A DNA stretch of 46,269 nt, taken from positions 1 to 46,269 of the forward strand of contig CACDCI010000002.1 of the NCBI GenBank assembly GCA_902551215.1, written 5' to 3'. This document shows positions 36,245 through 43,487 of the stretch, piece by piece; the stretch's first letter is position 1; the number at the start of each line of letters is the position of its first letter. The position numbers and the translations under genes are program-made. The notes under the pieces are model-generated. The model was not told the DNA's origin and did no database searches. It worked only from the letters and a program-made list of their open reading frames with translations. Origin of the DNA: an uncultured Pelagibacteraceae bacterium (GTDB lineage: Bacteria > Pseudomonadota > Alphaproteobacteria > Pelagibacterales > Pelagibacteraceae).

Positions 36245-36740
36245 AATTATAATTTTATTTTTGTTTTTTACGATTATTAGTTCAGGCAATTTACTTGCAG
36301 AAAGTCATGATGAAGAACAAAATATTATTGATCAAGCAAAAGAGATTAATAAAGAGGTAAAAAAAAAACAAGCAGAAACCCAAGCAAATATTAATTCTGA
36401 AATTGGTGAAGAAGAACCATTACCTTTAAACGATCCTTTTGCGGGAGATTCTTCTTTAGGAAGCGGAACAACTGTCATTTCAGAAAGTGATACCGAGAAA
36501 CGAGATGAGATGAGTTTATATAGATTTAAACTTGTTGGAATAATTGCGGGCTCTCATGAAAGCTATGCATCTTTAGTTAATGCGTCAGGAGAAGTTATAA
36601 CTTTACAATTACATGAAGAATTGAGCGATGGAGTAAAATTGGTTGATCTGAGACTTAACGAAGCAATCTTTGAAAAGGAAGATGGAAAATACATGATAAT
36701 TAATTTTAAAAATCAAATAAAGGAAACAGATGAATATTAA
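36231..36740 (+). CDS. pilP: PilP-like periplasmic protein
   Basis: A 169-residue protein with a Sec signal peptide (to about residue 24, ...NLLAES). A disordered acidic/Gln-rich segment carries the PilP-type L-P-L-N-D-P-F. The C-terminal beta domain begins S-L-Y-R-F-K-L-V-G-I-I-A-G and ends YMIINFKNQIKE. PilP normally is a lipoprotein linking PilN/PilO to secretin PilQ; here no lipobox Cys is present, so it may be soluble or anchored by the uncleaved signal. Overlaps of 14 and 11 bases with pilO and the secretin gene show tight coupling. The assignment rests on the domain pattern and gene order. Confidence 0.8.
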   Translation: MNFFKIIILFLFFTIISSGNLLAESHDEEQNIIDQAKEINKEVKKKQAETQANINSEIGEEEPLPLNDPFAGDSSLGSGTTVISESDTEKRDEMSLYRFKLVGIIAGSHESYASLVNASGEVITLQLHEELSDGVKLVDLRLNEAIFEKEDGKYMIINFKNQIKETDEY

Positions 36741-38271
36741 ATTAATAATAAAATTTATATTGTTTTCTTTTTTAATTTTAATTTTAAATGGATGTGCAAA
36801 TGGTAAACTGGGTAAATCAAAACCATTTAAACACAACACTCCTTTAATAAAAGAAGATGTAAAAAAAACTGGAAAAATAGAAGTTCAAAAAACAGTTGAT
36901 ATGGGACCAAAACCTACTATTGGCGACACTACAAAATTACAAAAAAGAAAAAAAATATCTTCCCAAACAGCTAGAAACTATTTGCTTATACCTGATGATT
37001 TTAAACTATTAAAACAAAATGTAACTCTTAATTTCAAAAAATTAGATTACTCAGAAGCTATGAGCTTAATGAGCAAAATTGGAGATATAAATATTTTAGT
37101 TGGAGAAGAAGTTGCTGGTGCTATTTCTGCAGAATTAATTGACGTTCCATGGGACAAGGCATTTAATGCTTTGTTAGACATGAAAAACTATGCAGCTGAT
37201 ATTGATGTATCAAGCAATCTTATAAGAGTACACGCACCATCAACTTTAACTGCACAAGAAACTTATAAATCAACAAGAGCTGCGGCAGTTAAGAAAAAAG
37301 TTGAACTTGAAGATTCTGTTGAACCAATAGTTTCAGAAATTTTTAGACTTTATTATATTAGTCCTGCAGAGGCTAAAGCAACCGTAACTGAATTGTTTAC
37401 TGCAATAGGAGAAGGTTCTTCTTATTCACCAATTCAAGTTACAGAAGAAAAAACTACAAGATCTATAATTGTTAGAGGTAAAGAAAAAGATTTGGATGTA
37501 GTTGACAAAGTAATTAGAGAAATTGATGTAAGAACAAGACAAGTTTTAATTGAAGCTTTTATAGTAGAAGCTGACTCTGAATTTGAAAGAGCTCTAGGAA
37601 CTAGATTAGGAGGAGCGTACAATAGAAAAGGTAAAAGAGCAGGAGGTCTTGCGGGCGCAAGCAGTGCCAATGATGCATTGACCTCTTCTACCGCAGCCTT
37701 AGGAAGTTCATCAGATGCTATAGCAGATTTTTCAGCAATTGGAGCTACAAGTGGTATAGGAATTTTAAGACAAACTGGATCAGCAGTATTAAAAGCAGAA
37801 ATTACAGCTTTAGAATCTTTAGGTATGGGAAAAACTATATCTAATCCAAAAGTTTTTACTTTAGATAATCAAGTAGCGACAATTACTCAAGGAGAGGAAA
37901 TCGCTTATCAAGCTACAGGATCTGAAGGAGCCGACACTTCATTTAAAGAAGCAGCATTGAAATTGACAGTTACGCCTAGCATTATTGGTGATGGCAATGT
38001 ACTTTTAGAAGTTCAAGTAAACAACGATACAGTAAACAGAGCATTTGCAGGGGATCCAGGCATAAATAAGATGGAAATTTCAACAAAGCTATTAATTGCA
38101 GATGGAGATATTGTTGTAATTGGTGGAATTAAGAAAAATAAAATTTTTAACACTAAAAATCAAACACCTGGTCTAGGAAATGTTCCAGTTCTCGGAAATC
38201 TATTTAAAGGTAGAACTAATAGTGATAGCATGGATGAGTTATTAATATTTATAGCACCAAGGATATTGTAA
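36730..38271 (+). CDS. pilQ: Type IV pilus secretin (PilQ/MshL-type lipoprotein)
   Basis: A 513-residue lipoprotein with lipobox L-N-G-C (Cys22). An STN-like domain (about 95-155, VTLNFKKLDYSEAMSLMSKIGDINILV) and an N1 domain (about 185-260, IFRLYYISPAEAKATVTELF, then ARSIIVRGKEKDLDVV) precede the secretin core. The core has R-Q-V-L-I-E-A-F-I-V-E-A and ends with VVIGGIKKN...TPGLGNVPVLGNLFKGR and LLIFIAPRIL. It lacks the AMIN domains of large PilQ proteins and resembles MshL in size. It forms the outer-membrane gate for the pilus. The ATPase gene begins one base after its stop. Confidence 0.92.
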   Translation: MNIKLIIKFILFSFLILILNGCANGKLGKSKPFKHNTPLIKEDVKKTGKIEVQKTVDMGPKPTIGDTTKLQKRKKISSQTARNYLLIPDDFKLLKQNVTLNFKKLDYSEAMSLMSKIGDINILVGEEVAGAISAELIDVPWDKAFNALLDMKNYAADIDVSSNLIRVHAPSTLTAQETYKSTRAAAVKKKVELEDSVEPIVSEIFRLYYISPAEAKATVTELFTAIGEGSSYSPIQVTEEKTTRSIIVRGKEKDLDVVDKVIREIDVRTRQVLIEAFIVEADSEFERALGTRLGGAYNRKGKRAGGLAGASSANDALTSSTAALGSSSDAIADFSAIGATSGIGILRQTGSAVLKAEITALESLGMGKTISNPKVFTLDNQVATITQGEEIAYQATGSEGADTSFKEAALKLTVTPSIIGDGNVLLEVQVNNDTVNRAFAGDPGINKMEISTKLLIADGDIVVIGGIKKNKIFNTKNQTPGLGNVPVLGNLFKGRTNSDSMDELLIFIAPRIL

Positions 38272-38272
38272 A

Positions 38273-40027
38273 ATGCTTAAAATAAGTAGAGAGAGTGAAA
38301 TTAATCTAATTAATGTTTTAATTGATCATGACATTATATCTGGCAAAGACTTAGCAAAAATAAAAAAGGCAAGCGCTGATGGCAATAAATCACAAATAGA
38401 TGCAGTTTTTGAACTTAAGTTAACAGATGAAGATAAAATTTTAGATGTATTAGTAAAAGAACAAAACTTAGAAGTAATTGATTTATCAAAAGTTCAGATT
38501 ACGGATGAAATTAAAACTGTACTTCCATCTAATTATATAAATATGAATTTTGTTGCTCCATTTAAGTTGGAAGGAAAGACACTTCATATAGCAATATCGG
38601 ATAGCTCTAAATTGGGTTTAATGAGGAATTTAAAAGCAATAACAAAAAAAAATATAGAATTGCATGCAGCTAAGGTATCTCACATTTCTACATTTATAGA
38701 AAAACTTCTTACTGAAAGTGGAGATGTAACTACACAAAAAATTAGAGAAGAAAATGTTGCTAAAGAAAAAACTAAAACTTTTGATAGTGACTTAGGAGAA
38801 GCTGGTGAGGTTCTTGAAAAACCACCTGAAGAAGATATTGAAGCATTAGAAAACGAGTCTGAAGTTATAAAATTTAGTACTGCCGTTGTGGCTGAGGCAA
38901 TTAAATCTGGAGTCAGCGATATCCATATTGAACCGTATAGATTTACTTCAAGAGTCCGTTTTCGTCAGGACGGTATGCTGCAAGAACAAATGCAGTATAA
39001 AAAATTTCTTCATGATAACTATGGAGCGGTAGTGACTCGTTTTAAAATAATGGGTAAATTAGATATTGCAGAAAGAAGATTGCCACAAGATGGTGCAATC
39101 AATTTTAAAATTGATGGAAAGGTAGTTGACCTTCGACTCTCTATTTTGCCTACAGCTAGCAATGAAAGAATTGTAATGCGGGTTTTAAATAAAGATGCAG
39201 GAGATATAACTCTTGAACAGTTAAATTTTGAAGATGCCGATTTAAAAAATTTAAGAAAAGCAATTCATAGTACTCAAGGATTAGTTCTTGTAACAGGACC
39301 GACTGGTTCAGGAAAATCAACAACTTTGTACAGTATTCTTAAGGAAGTAAGCAAACCACATTTAAATATTTTAACTGCTGAAGATCCTGTTGAGTATGAA
39401 CTAGATGGAGTTGGACAAGTTCAAATTAAAGATGATATAGGATTATCTTTTTCTGCCGCATTAAGATCTTTTCTTCGTCAAGACCCAGAAATAATTCTAG
39501 TTGGAGAGATGAGGGACAAGGAAACAGTTGATATTGGATTAAAAGCTGCACTTACTGGACACTTAGTTTTTAGTACACTTCACACTAATGATGCACCAAG
39601 TACAATTACAAGATTACAAAACATGGGAACACCAGATTACTTAATTAGTGCTGCGACCCAGATGGTACTAGCACAGAGACTTGCAAGAAAAAACTGTAAA
39701 GAGTGTAGAGTGCCAGATGATGATGTTAATCCAAAAGTTTTAACTGATTTAGGTTTTTCTCCTGAACAAGCTTCTAGAGTAAAAGCTCTTAAAGGAAAAG
39801 GTTGCCCAAAATGTAAAGATTCAGGTTATAAGGGAAGACAAGGAATTTATGAAATTTTAGTGGTTACTAAACCAATTAAAGAAGCCATACTTAGACAAGC
39901 TACCACGCCTGAGTTAAAGGAAATTGCATTAAAAGAAGGTTTTCAAACCATGCAAGATATGGGAAGAAGAATGATTGCAAATGGTGAGCTTAGCTTTAGA
40001 GAGTATGAGCGTGTTTTATCTAGCTAA
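38273..40027 (+). CDS. pilB: Pilus assembly ATPase (PilB/MshE/GspE family)
   Basis: A 584-residue cytoplasmic ATPase that powers pilus polymerisation. The N-terminal MshEN-type domains (about 1-150) belong to the fold that binds c-di-GMP in MshE; whether key residues are kept here I cannot tell. The ATPase core has Walker A G-P-T-G-S-G-K-S-T (342-350), an Asp box (AEDPVEYELDGVGQVQI), Walker B I-I-L-V-G-E-M-R-D and a His box (TGHLVFSTLHTNDAPST). A Zn-type cluster C-x2-C...C-x2-C (CKEC, CPKC) lies near 475-520. These distinguish it from PilT. It is followed after 13 bases by the platform protein. Confidence 0.93.
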   Translation: MLKISRESEINLINVLIDHDIISGKDLAKIKKASADGNKSQIDAVFELKLTDEDKILDVLVKEQNLEVIDLSKVQITDEIKTVLPSNYINMNFVAPFKLEGKTLHIAISDSSKLGLMRNLKAITKKNIELHAAKVSHISTFIEKLLTESGDVTTQKIREENVAKEKTKTFDSDLGEAGEVLEKPPEEDIEALENESEVIKFSTAVVAEAIKSGVSDIHIEPYRFTSRVRFRQDGMLQEQMQYKKFLHDNYGAVVTRFKIMGKLDIAERRLPQDGAINFKIDGKVVDLRLSILPTASNERIVMRVLNKDAGDITLEQLNFEDADLKNLRKAIHSTQGLVLVTGPTGSGKSTTLYSILKEVSKPHLNILTAEDPVEYELDGVGQVQIKDDIGLSFSAALRSFLRQDPEIILVGEMRDKETVDIGLKAALTGHLVFSTLHTNDAPSTITRLQNMGTPDYLISAATQMVLAQRLARKNCKECRVPDDDVNPKVLTDLGFSPEQASRVKALKGKGCPKCKDSGYKGRQGIYEILVVTKPIKEAILRQATTPELKEIALKEGFQTMQDMGRRMIANGELSFREYERVLSS

Positions 40028-40040
40028 TAATTGATTAAAA

Positions 40041-41279
40041 ATGGAAGCATTTACATATAAAGGTATTTCAGCTGGAAAATATGTTGAAGGTGAAATTGAA
40101 GCTTTAAACCAAGAAGAAGCCTCTCATAAGCTTAAAGAACAAAAAGTCATCATTACAAATTTAATCAGAACAAAGAAAAAAAAAGGTGAAAAAAAAACCA
40201 AAGGTAAAGGTGGAGGATTTTCACTATTTGGAAAAAAGAAAGTAAAAGTAGAAGAAATTTTAATATTTTCAAAGCAATTTGCAACAATGGTTAAAGCAGG
40301 TCTTCCAATTTTGGAAGTACTTGGCATGTTAAGAGATCAACTCGAAAGTCCAGCAATTAAAGAAATAATTGAAGATATAAGAAAAAGTCTTGAGGGTGGT
40401 GTAACACTATCAAAATGTTTCGAAAAATATCCTCAATACTTTGATAATGTATATGTAAACTTAATAAAAGCTGGAGAAGCCAGCGGTAAATTAGATATAT
40501 TTCTTTTAAAAATTGTAGACTCTTTAGAGAAAAAAGAAAAAATTAAAAAGAAAATTAAGGGAGCATTAATGTATCCTGGAATAATGTTTACAGTTGCAAT
40601 TACAGTAAGCGCTTTCATGTTAGTAAAAGTAGTACCCGTGTTTGCTAAGATGTATGATGGAATGGGAATTGCTCTTCCAACACCAACAGCAGTTATTATG
40701 GCAATGAGTGATTTTTTAAGAGGCACAGGTGGATTCATTATGCTTATGTCTATAATAATTTTTGTTGTACTATTTAAATATTTGACAACCAAAAATGAAA
40801 TGGTGAAATATAGGTGGCACAAACAAGTTTTAAAAATGCCAGTTTTTGGAGATATGATTTTAAAATCTTTACTTGCAAGAATTTCATTAATTATGGGAAA
40901 TCTTAGTGCCGCTGGTGTTAATTTATTAGAAAGTTTAGAAATTGCAAAATCTGTTAGCAATAACGTAGTTGTAACAGAAGCATTAGAAAATGTAAAAAAA
41001 GGAGTCTTTTCTGGTGATACTTTAACAAAGCTTTTTTTGAAGGAACCTTTATTTCCACCAACATTCAGTCAACTAATTTCTGTAGGTGAACAAACTGGAC
41101 AGTTAGATGAAATGTTTGGTTCAGTTGCATCATATTATGAAGCAGAGTTTGATACTTCTGTGGATAACATGTCTAGTTTAATTGAACCGATCATGATTGT
41201 TTTTATGGGAATTATGATTGGCGGACTAATGATTGCGATGTATTCTCCAATATTCAACGTTGGAGCATTAATTGGCTAA
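40041..41279 (+). CDS. pilC: Pilus platform protein (PilC/MshG/GspF family)
   Basis: A 412-residue inner-membrane protein with two GspF domains, each a helical bundle followed by membrane helices. The first spans about 75-200 (FSKQFATMVKAGLPILEVLGML, YPGIMFTVAITV). The second spans about 278-405 (ISLIMGNLSAAGVNLLESLEIA, PPTFSQLISVGEQTGQLDEMF). A lysine-rich insertion lies near 46-70. It anchors the assembly ATPase and pseudopilus base. It is the last gene of the assembly operon; its stop codon lies within a degenerate copy of the 3' end of the convergent kinase gene. Confidence 0.93.
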   Translation: MEAFTYKGISAGKYVEGEIEALNQEEASHKLKEQKVIITNLIRTKKKKGEKKTKGKGGGFSLFGKKKVKVEEILIFSKQFATMVKAGLPILEVLGMLRDQLESPAIKEIIEDIRKSLEGGVTLSKCFEKYPQYFDNVYVNLIKAGEASGKLDIFLLKIVDSLEKKEKIKKKIKGALMYPGIMFTVAITVSAFMLVKVVPVFAKMYDGMGIALPTPTAVIMAMSDFLRGTGGFIMLMSIIIFVVLFKYLTTKNEMVKYRWHKQVLKMPVFGDMILKSLLARISLIMGNLSAAGVNLLESLEIAKSVSNNVVVTEALENVKKGVFSGDTLTKLFLKEPLFPPTFSQLISVGEQTGQLDEMFGSVASYYEAEFDTSVDNMSSLIEPIMIVFMGIMIGGLMIAMYSPIFNVGALIG

Positions 41280-41314
41280 ATTTTTTTTCTTAAGATAAGT
41301 TTATTTACCCAACC
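41276..41314. repeat. Degenerate duplicate of the kinase gene 3' end
   Basis: Positions 41276-41314 match 41383-41421 at 35 of 39 bases, offset by 107. The second copy is the true end of the minus-strand kinase gene (GWVNHLILTKKI-stop). The first reads GWVNKLILRKKI-stop on the minus strand and includes the pilC stop codon on the plus strand. The 68 bases between show no similar duplication. It may be a remnant of a second kinase copy or a recombination scar. Confidence 0.75.
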
Positions 41315-41382
41315 AAGATCAGGATAAGTATGAATATGACTACACCAATCAGGGGTACAAAAAAATGTTGCAAGGGAATTAT

Positions 41383-41796
41383 CTAAATTTTTTTTGTTAA
41401 GATAAGATGGTTTACCCAACCTTTTTCATCTTTTTTAAAAACAGCACCATCCATAATTTGCTTAATAAAAAAAGTACCTAATCCTCCAGGTTTAATATCA
41501 TCTAATTGTCGGTGTTGAATATTTTCAGGCACTACAGGTTTTCCTTTATCAAAAAATCCTATTTCTAACTTCCCGTCTTTTAAAGAAATTTTAATTTCCA
41601 TTCTGTCCGTAGTTGAGTCTACACCTTTATAACCATGTTTAACTATATTTTGTGCAGCTTCCGCTATAGCTAGAACTAATTCATCCTTTTGTTCTTGAGG
41701 TAAATTTATTTTTTCAAAAACATCTCTCGAAAATGTCCTAACGTCTTTTAGGCTAGCACTACTTACTTGAAAATCTTTAGTTTCTGATAAAGTCAT
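41383..41796 (-). CDS. RsbW-like anti-sigma/switch kinase (GHKL ATPase)
   Basis: A 137-residue GHKL-fold ATPase of the RsbW/SpoIIAB type. The N-box is E-A-A-Q-N-I-V-K-H-G-Y and the G-region is D-I-K-P-G-G-L-G-T-F-F-I-K-Q-I-M-D. Such kinases bind a target protein and release it when they phosphorylate or bind a STAS antagonist. The STAS gene is immediately upstream with a one-base overlap. The matching PP2C phosphatase lies at 29160. No sigma factor of the SigB/SigF type is in the window, so the kinase's target is unknown. Its length is normal for the family. Confidence 0.88.
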   Translation of the reverse strand: MTLSETKDFQVSSASLKDVRTFSRDVFEKINLPQEQKDELVLAIAEAAQNIVKHGYKGVDSTTDRMEIKISLKDGKLEIGFFDKGKPVVPENIQHRQLDDIKPGGLGTFFIKQIMDGAVFKKDEKGWVNHLILTKKI

Positions 41797-42095
41797 TACT
41801 CAAGATTTAATATCTGTTCTAATTTTGCCATCATGATTACTTTCAAAACAGACTTGCTAACTTCTTTTACAACTACTTTTGTATTTTTTTCTAGTGCTTT
41901 TTGATGACTTTCAATAAGGACAGATATTCCCGAGGAATCCATGTATGAAACATCTTTTAAATTTAAATGAACTTCTTTACCTGCTTCAACCAAAGGCAAA
42001 ATAACCTCTTTTGCTTTTTCAGTTATATCCATATCTATTTCTCCATTAAGAAAAACAGTACTGATGTTGCCCTCTTCGGTAACTTTGTAAGTCAT
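41796..42095 (-). CDS. STAS-domain antagonist (RsbV/SpoIIAA-like)
   Basis: A single STAS domain of 99 residues: M-T-Y-K-V-T-E-E-G-N-I-S-T-V-F-L-N-G-E-I-D, then the phosphorylation loop Y-M-D-S-S-G-I-S-V-L-I. In relatives the Ser after Asp is phosphorylated by the kinase and dephosphorylated by a PP2C enzyme. I chose ATG 42095, which fits the usual N-terminus; an in-frame ATG at 42116 adds seven residues and cannot be excluded. The stop overlaps the kinase start by one base. It is divergent from the pilin genes, with a 13-bp motif shared with the FecR gene upstream region close to its start. Confidence 0.87.
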   Translation of the reverse strand: MTYKVTEEGNISTVFLNGEIDMDITEKAKEVILPLVEAGKEVHLNLKDVSYMDSSGISVLIESHQKALEKNTKVVVKEVSKSVLKVIMMAKLEQILNLE

Positions 42096-42150
42096 AATTT
42101 TAAAGATTGATAACATTAATTATTTACTATTAAAATCAAGAAATAAAGCC

Positions 42151-42163
42151 CCATATTGGGCGT
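42151..42163 (-). promoter_or_regulatory. 13-bp motif upstream of the STAS-kinase operon
   Basis: On the minus strand this reads ACGCCCAATATGG, identical to 45364-45376 ahead of the FecR gene and in the same orientation relative to the gene. The inner part CCAATATGG is nearly palindromic. Here it also forms a small GCCC/GGGC hairpin flanked by A and T runs, so a terminator role is an alternative. Confidence 0.4.
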
Positions 42164-42285
42164 TTAATCTTATAATTTTTCTTAATTTTTATGATTTTTT
42201 AACCTTTACTTGTTATGCAATATTATATTTACTTAACTTATTAATATTTTTTAAGTATATACGCATAAAATATAAAGGATGGGAT

Positions 42286-42795
42286 ATGGAAAATAAAAAC
42301 AAAGGTTTTACATTAATCGAACTGTTAGTTGTTGTTGCTATTATAGGTATTCTAGCTGCAGTAGGAACAGTTGCTTATACCGGTTATACTTCGGGTGCGA
42401 AAAAGTCATCTTCTAAATCTAACCATGCATCTGTGGTTAAATATATTGCTGCAGAAGATCAAAAATGTAACGTTGGTACAGATAAAGTATTTGGCGTTGA
42501 TGTAGATAATACTACAGGAACAGCAAGTGTTGTTGGAAGTAATTTTAATTGTGACGAAAGAGATGGTTCAGACGTTATAGCAGCTGCTGCTAACGCCTTA
42601 GGGGATTTTAAAAACCCTTACAGTCCAGATAATGATGCAGTAAGAACTACAGGTGTTGCTCATGCAGCAAAAGGTGACATGGGATATGTTAATCTAGAAG
42701 CTAGTGGAGACACAATTACAGTTACGACTTGTTATCAAAACGATTGTGCAGCATCTAGTGACGATGTAGTTAACACTGTTGAGGTTGGAGAGTAA
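42286..42795 (+). CDS. Type IV pilin (major pilin candidate)
   Basis: A 169-residue prepilin with a short leader K-N-K-G, then F-T-L-I-E-L-L-V-V-V-A-I-I-G-I-L-A-A-V with Glu at +5. It is a textbook pilin helix, cleaved after residue 7. The globular part is rich in Asp, Ala and Asn. It ends with a Cys pair (T-C-Y-Q-N-D-C, near residues 149-154), suited to a C-terminal disulfide loop. A strong ribosome site (AAGGATGGGAT) precedes the ATG, consistent with high expression. A divergent region of about 170 bases precedes it. A second, shorter pilin follows after 22 bases. Major-pilin status is inferred from the strong ribosome site and separate locus. Confidence 0.87.
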   Translation: MENKNKGFTLIELLVVVAIIGILAAVGTVAYTGYTSGAKKSSSKSNHASVVKYIAAEDQKCNVGTDKVFGVDVDNTTGTASVVGSNFNCDERDGSDVIAAAANALGDFKNPYSPDNDAVRTTGVAHAAKGDMGYVNLEASGDTITVTTCYQNDCAASSDDVVNTVEVGE

Positions 42796-42817
42796 TAATA
42801 ACAACTCTTAAAAAATT

Positions 42818-43219
42818 ATGAAAACCATGAGCTCTAGAGGTTTTACACTTGTAGAGCTTTTGGTTGTAGTTGCCATAATAGGAATTCTCGCAGCAGTTGG
42901 TACAATTTCTTATACAGGTTATGTTGAAGGAGCAAAAAAAAAGGCTGCAGAAAATGCTATGCAGCAGATAGGATTGGCACAAACAGAAGAATATTCAAAT
43001 AGTGCCGAATATTATACTCAAGGAGATAGTTGCGATCCAAGTGATGACAATTCTAAATTAATTGAAGACAATATACTTAACGGTGCTGATGTAATTACTA
43101 AAGATAGCGGATATACAATGTGCATAGAAACAAGTGGAACAAGTTATATCATTAAAGCAGTCAGTGGAGACGGAGACACCACAATAACATTGACTGGTAA
43201 TGGAGTTTGGGGAAATTAG
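42818..43219 (+). CDS. Second type IV pilin
   Basis: A 133-residue prepilin whose helix (G-F-T-L-V-E-L-L-V-V-V-A-I-I-G-I-L-A-A-V-G-T) is nearly identical to that of the preceding pilin; the next residues (ISYTGY versus VAYTGY) also match. The globular domain is different and shorter, with two Cys (GDSCDPSD and YTMCIETS) that could pair. ATGs at 42818 and 42827 are both possible. It probably arose by duplication of the first pilin with a replaced head domain. It could be an alternative major subunit or an abundant minor pilin. Confidence 0.85.
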   Translation: MKTMSSRGFTLVELLVVVAIIGILAAVGTISYTGYVEGAKKKAAENAMQQIGLAQTEEYSNSAEYYTQGDSCDPSDDNSKLIEDNILNGADVITKDSGYTMCIETSGTSYIIKAVSGDGDTTITLTGNGVWGN

Positions 43220-43233
43220 TTTAAATTGATAAA

Positions 43234-43479
43234 ATGCTTTTACAAAAAATTAGTAATTTATGCTGTGGAAATCTGTCTTTAACAGAGAGAATATTATTAA
43301 CAGTTAGCTTAGTTTGGATACTGGTTGTTGGTTATTTAACTTGGTGGAATGGTTTAAATAGTCCAACAGGCGACAAAAGCTTTCGTTGGGATGAATGGAT
43401 TTGGTTTGGTGTTGTTCCGGCAGTAGCTCCTTATTTTTTTTACTTTATATGGAAAAAAAAAGAAGAAAATAAAGAATAG
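43234..43479 (+). CDS. Small two-helix membrane protein in the pilin cluster
   Basis: An 81-residue protein with two membrane helices (about 20-38 and 56-73) and a Trp-rich loop (WWNGLNSPTGDKSFRWDEWIWF). The ends are basic or charged (KKKEENKE). No family is recognised. It lies 14 bases after the second pilin and 8 bases before the TPR/barrel gene, so it is probably co-transcribed. Related small proteins with an R-W-x-E-W-I-W-F motif may exist, but I cannot name one. Confidence 0.65.
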   Translation: MLLQKISNLCCGNLSLTERILLTVSLVWILVVGYLTWWNGLNSPTGDKSFRWDEWIWFGVVPAVAPYFFYFIWKKKEENKE

Positions 43480-43487
43480 CTTATTTC

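Noticed and set aside
40433-40960. 175-codon minus-strand frame inside pilC
   Set aside because: Antisense shadow of a conserved GspF-family gene; low-complexity Ile/Ser/Thr content and no recognisable domain.
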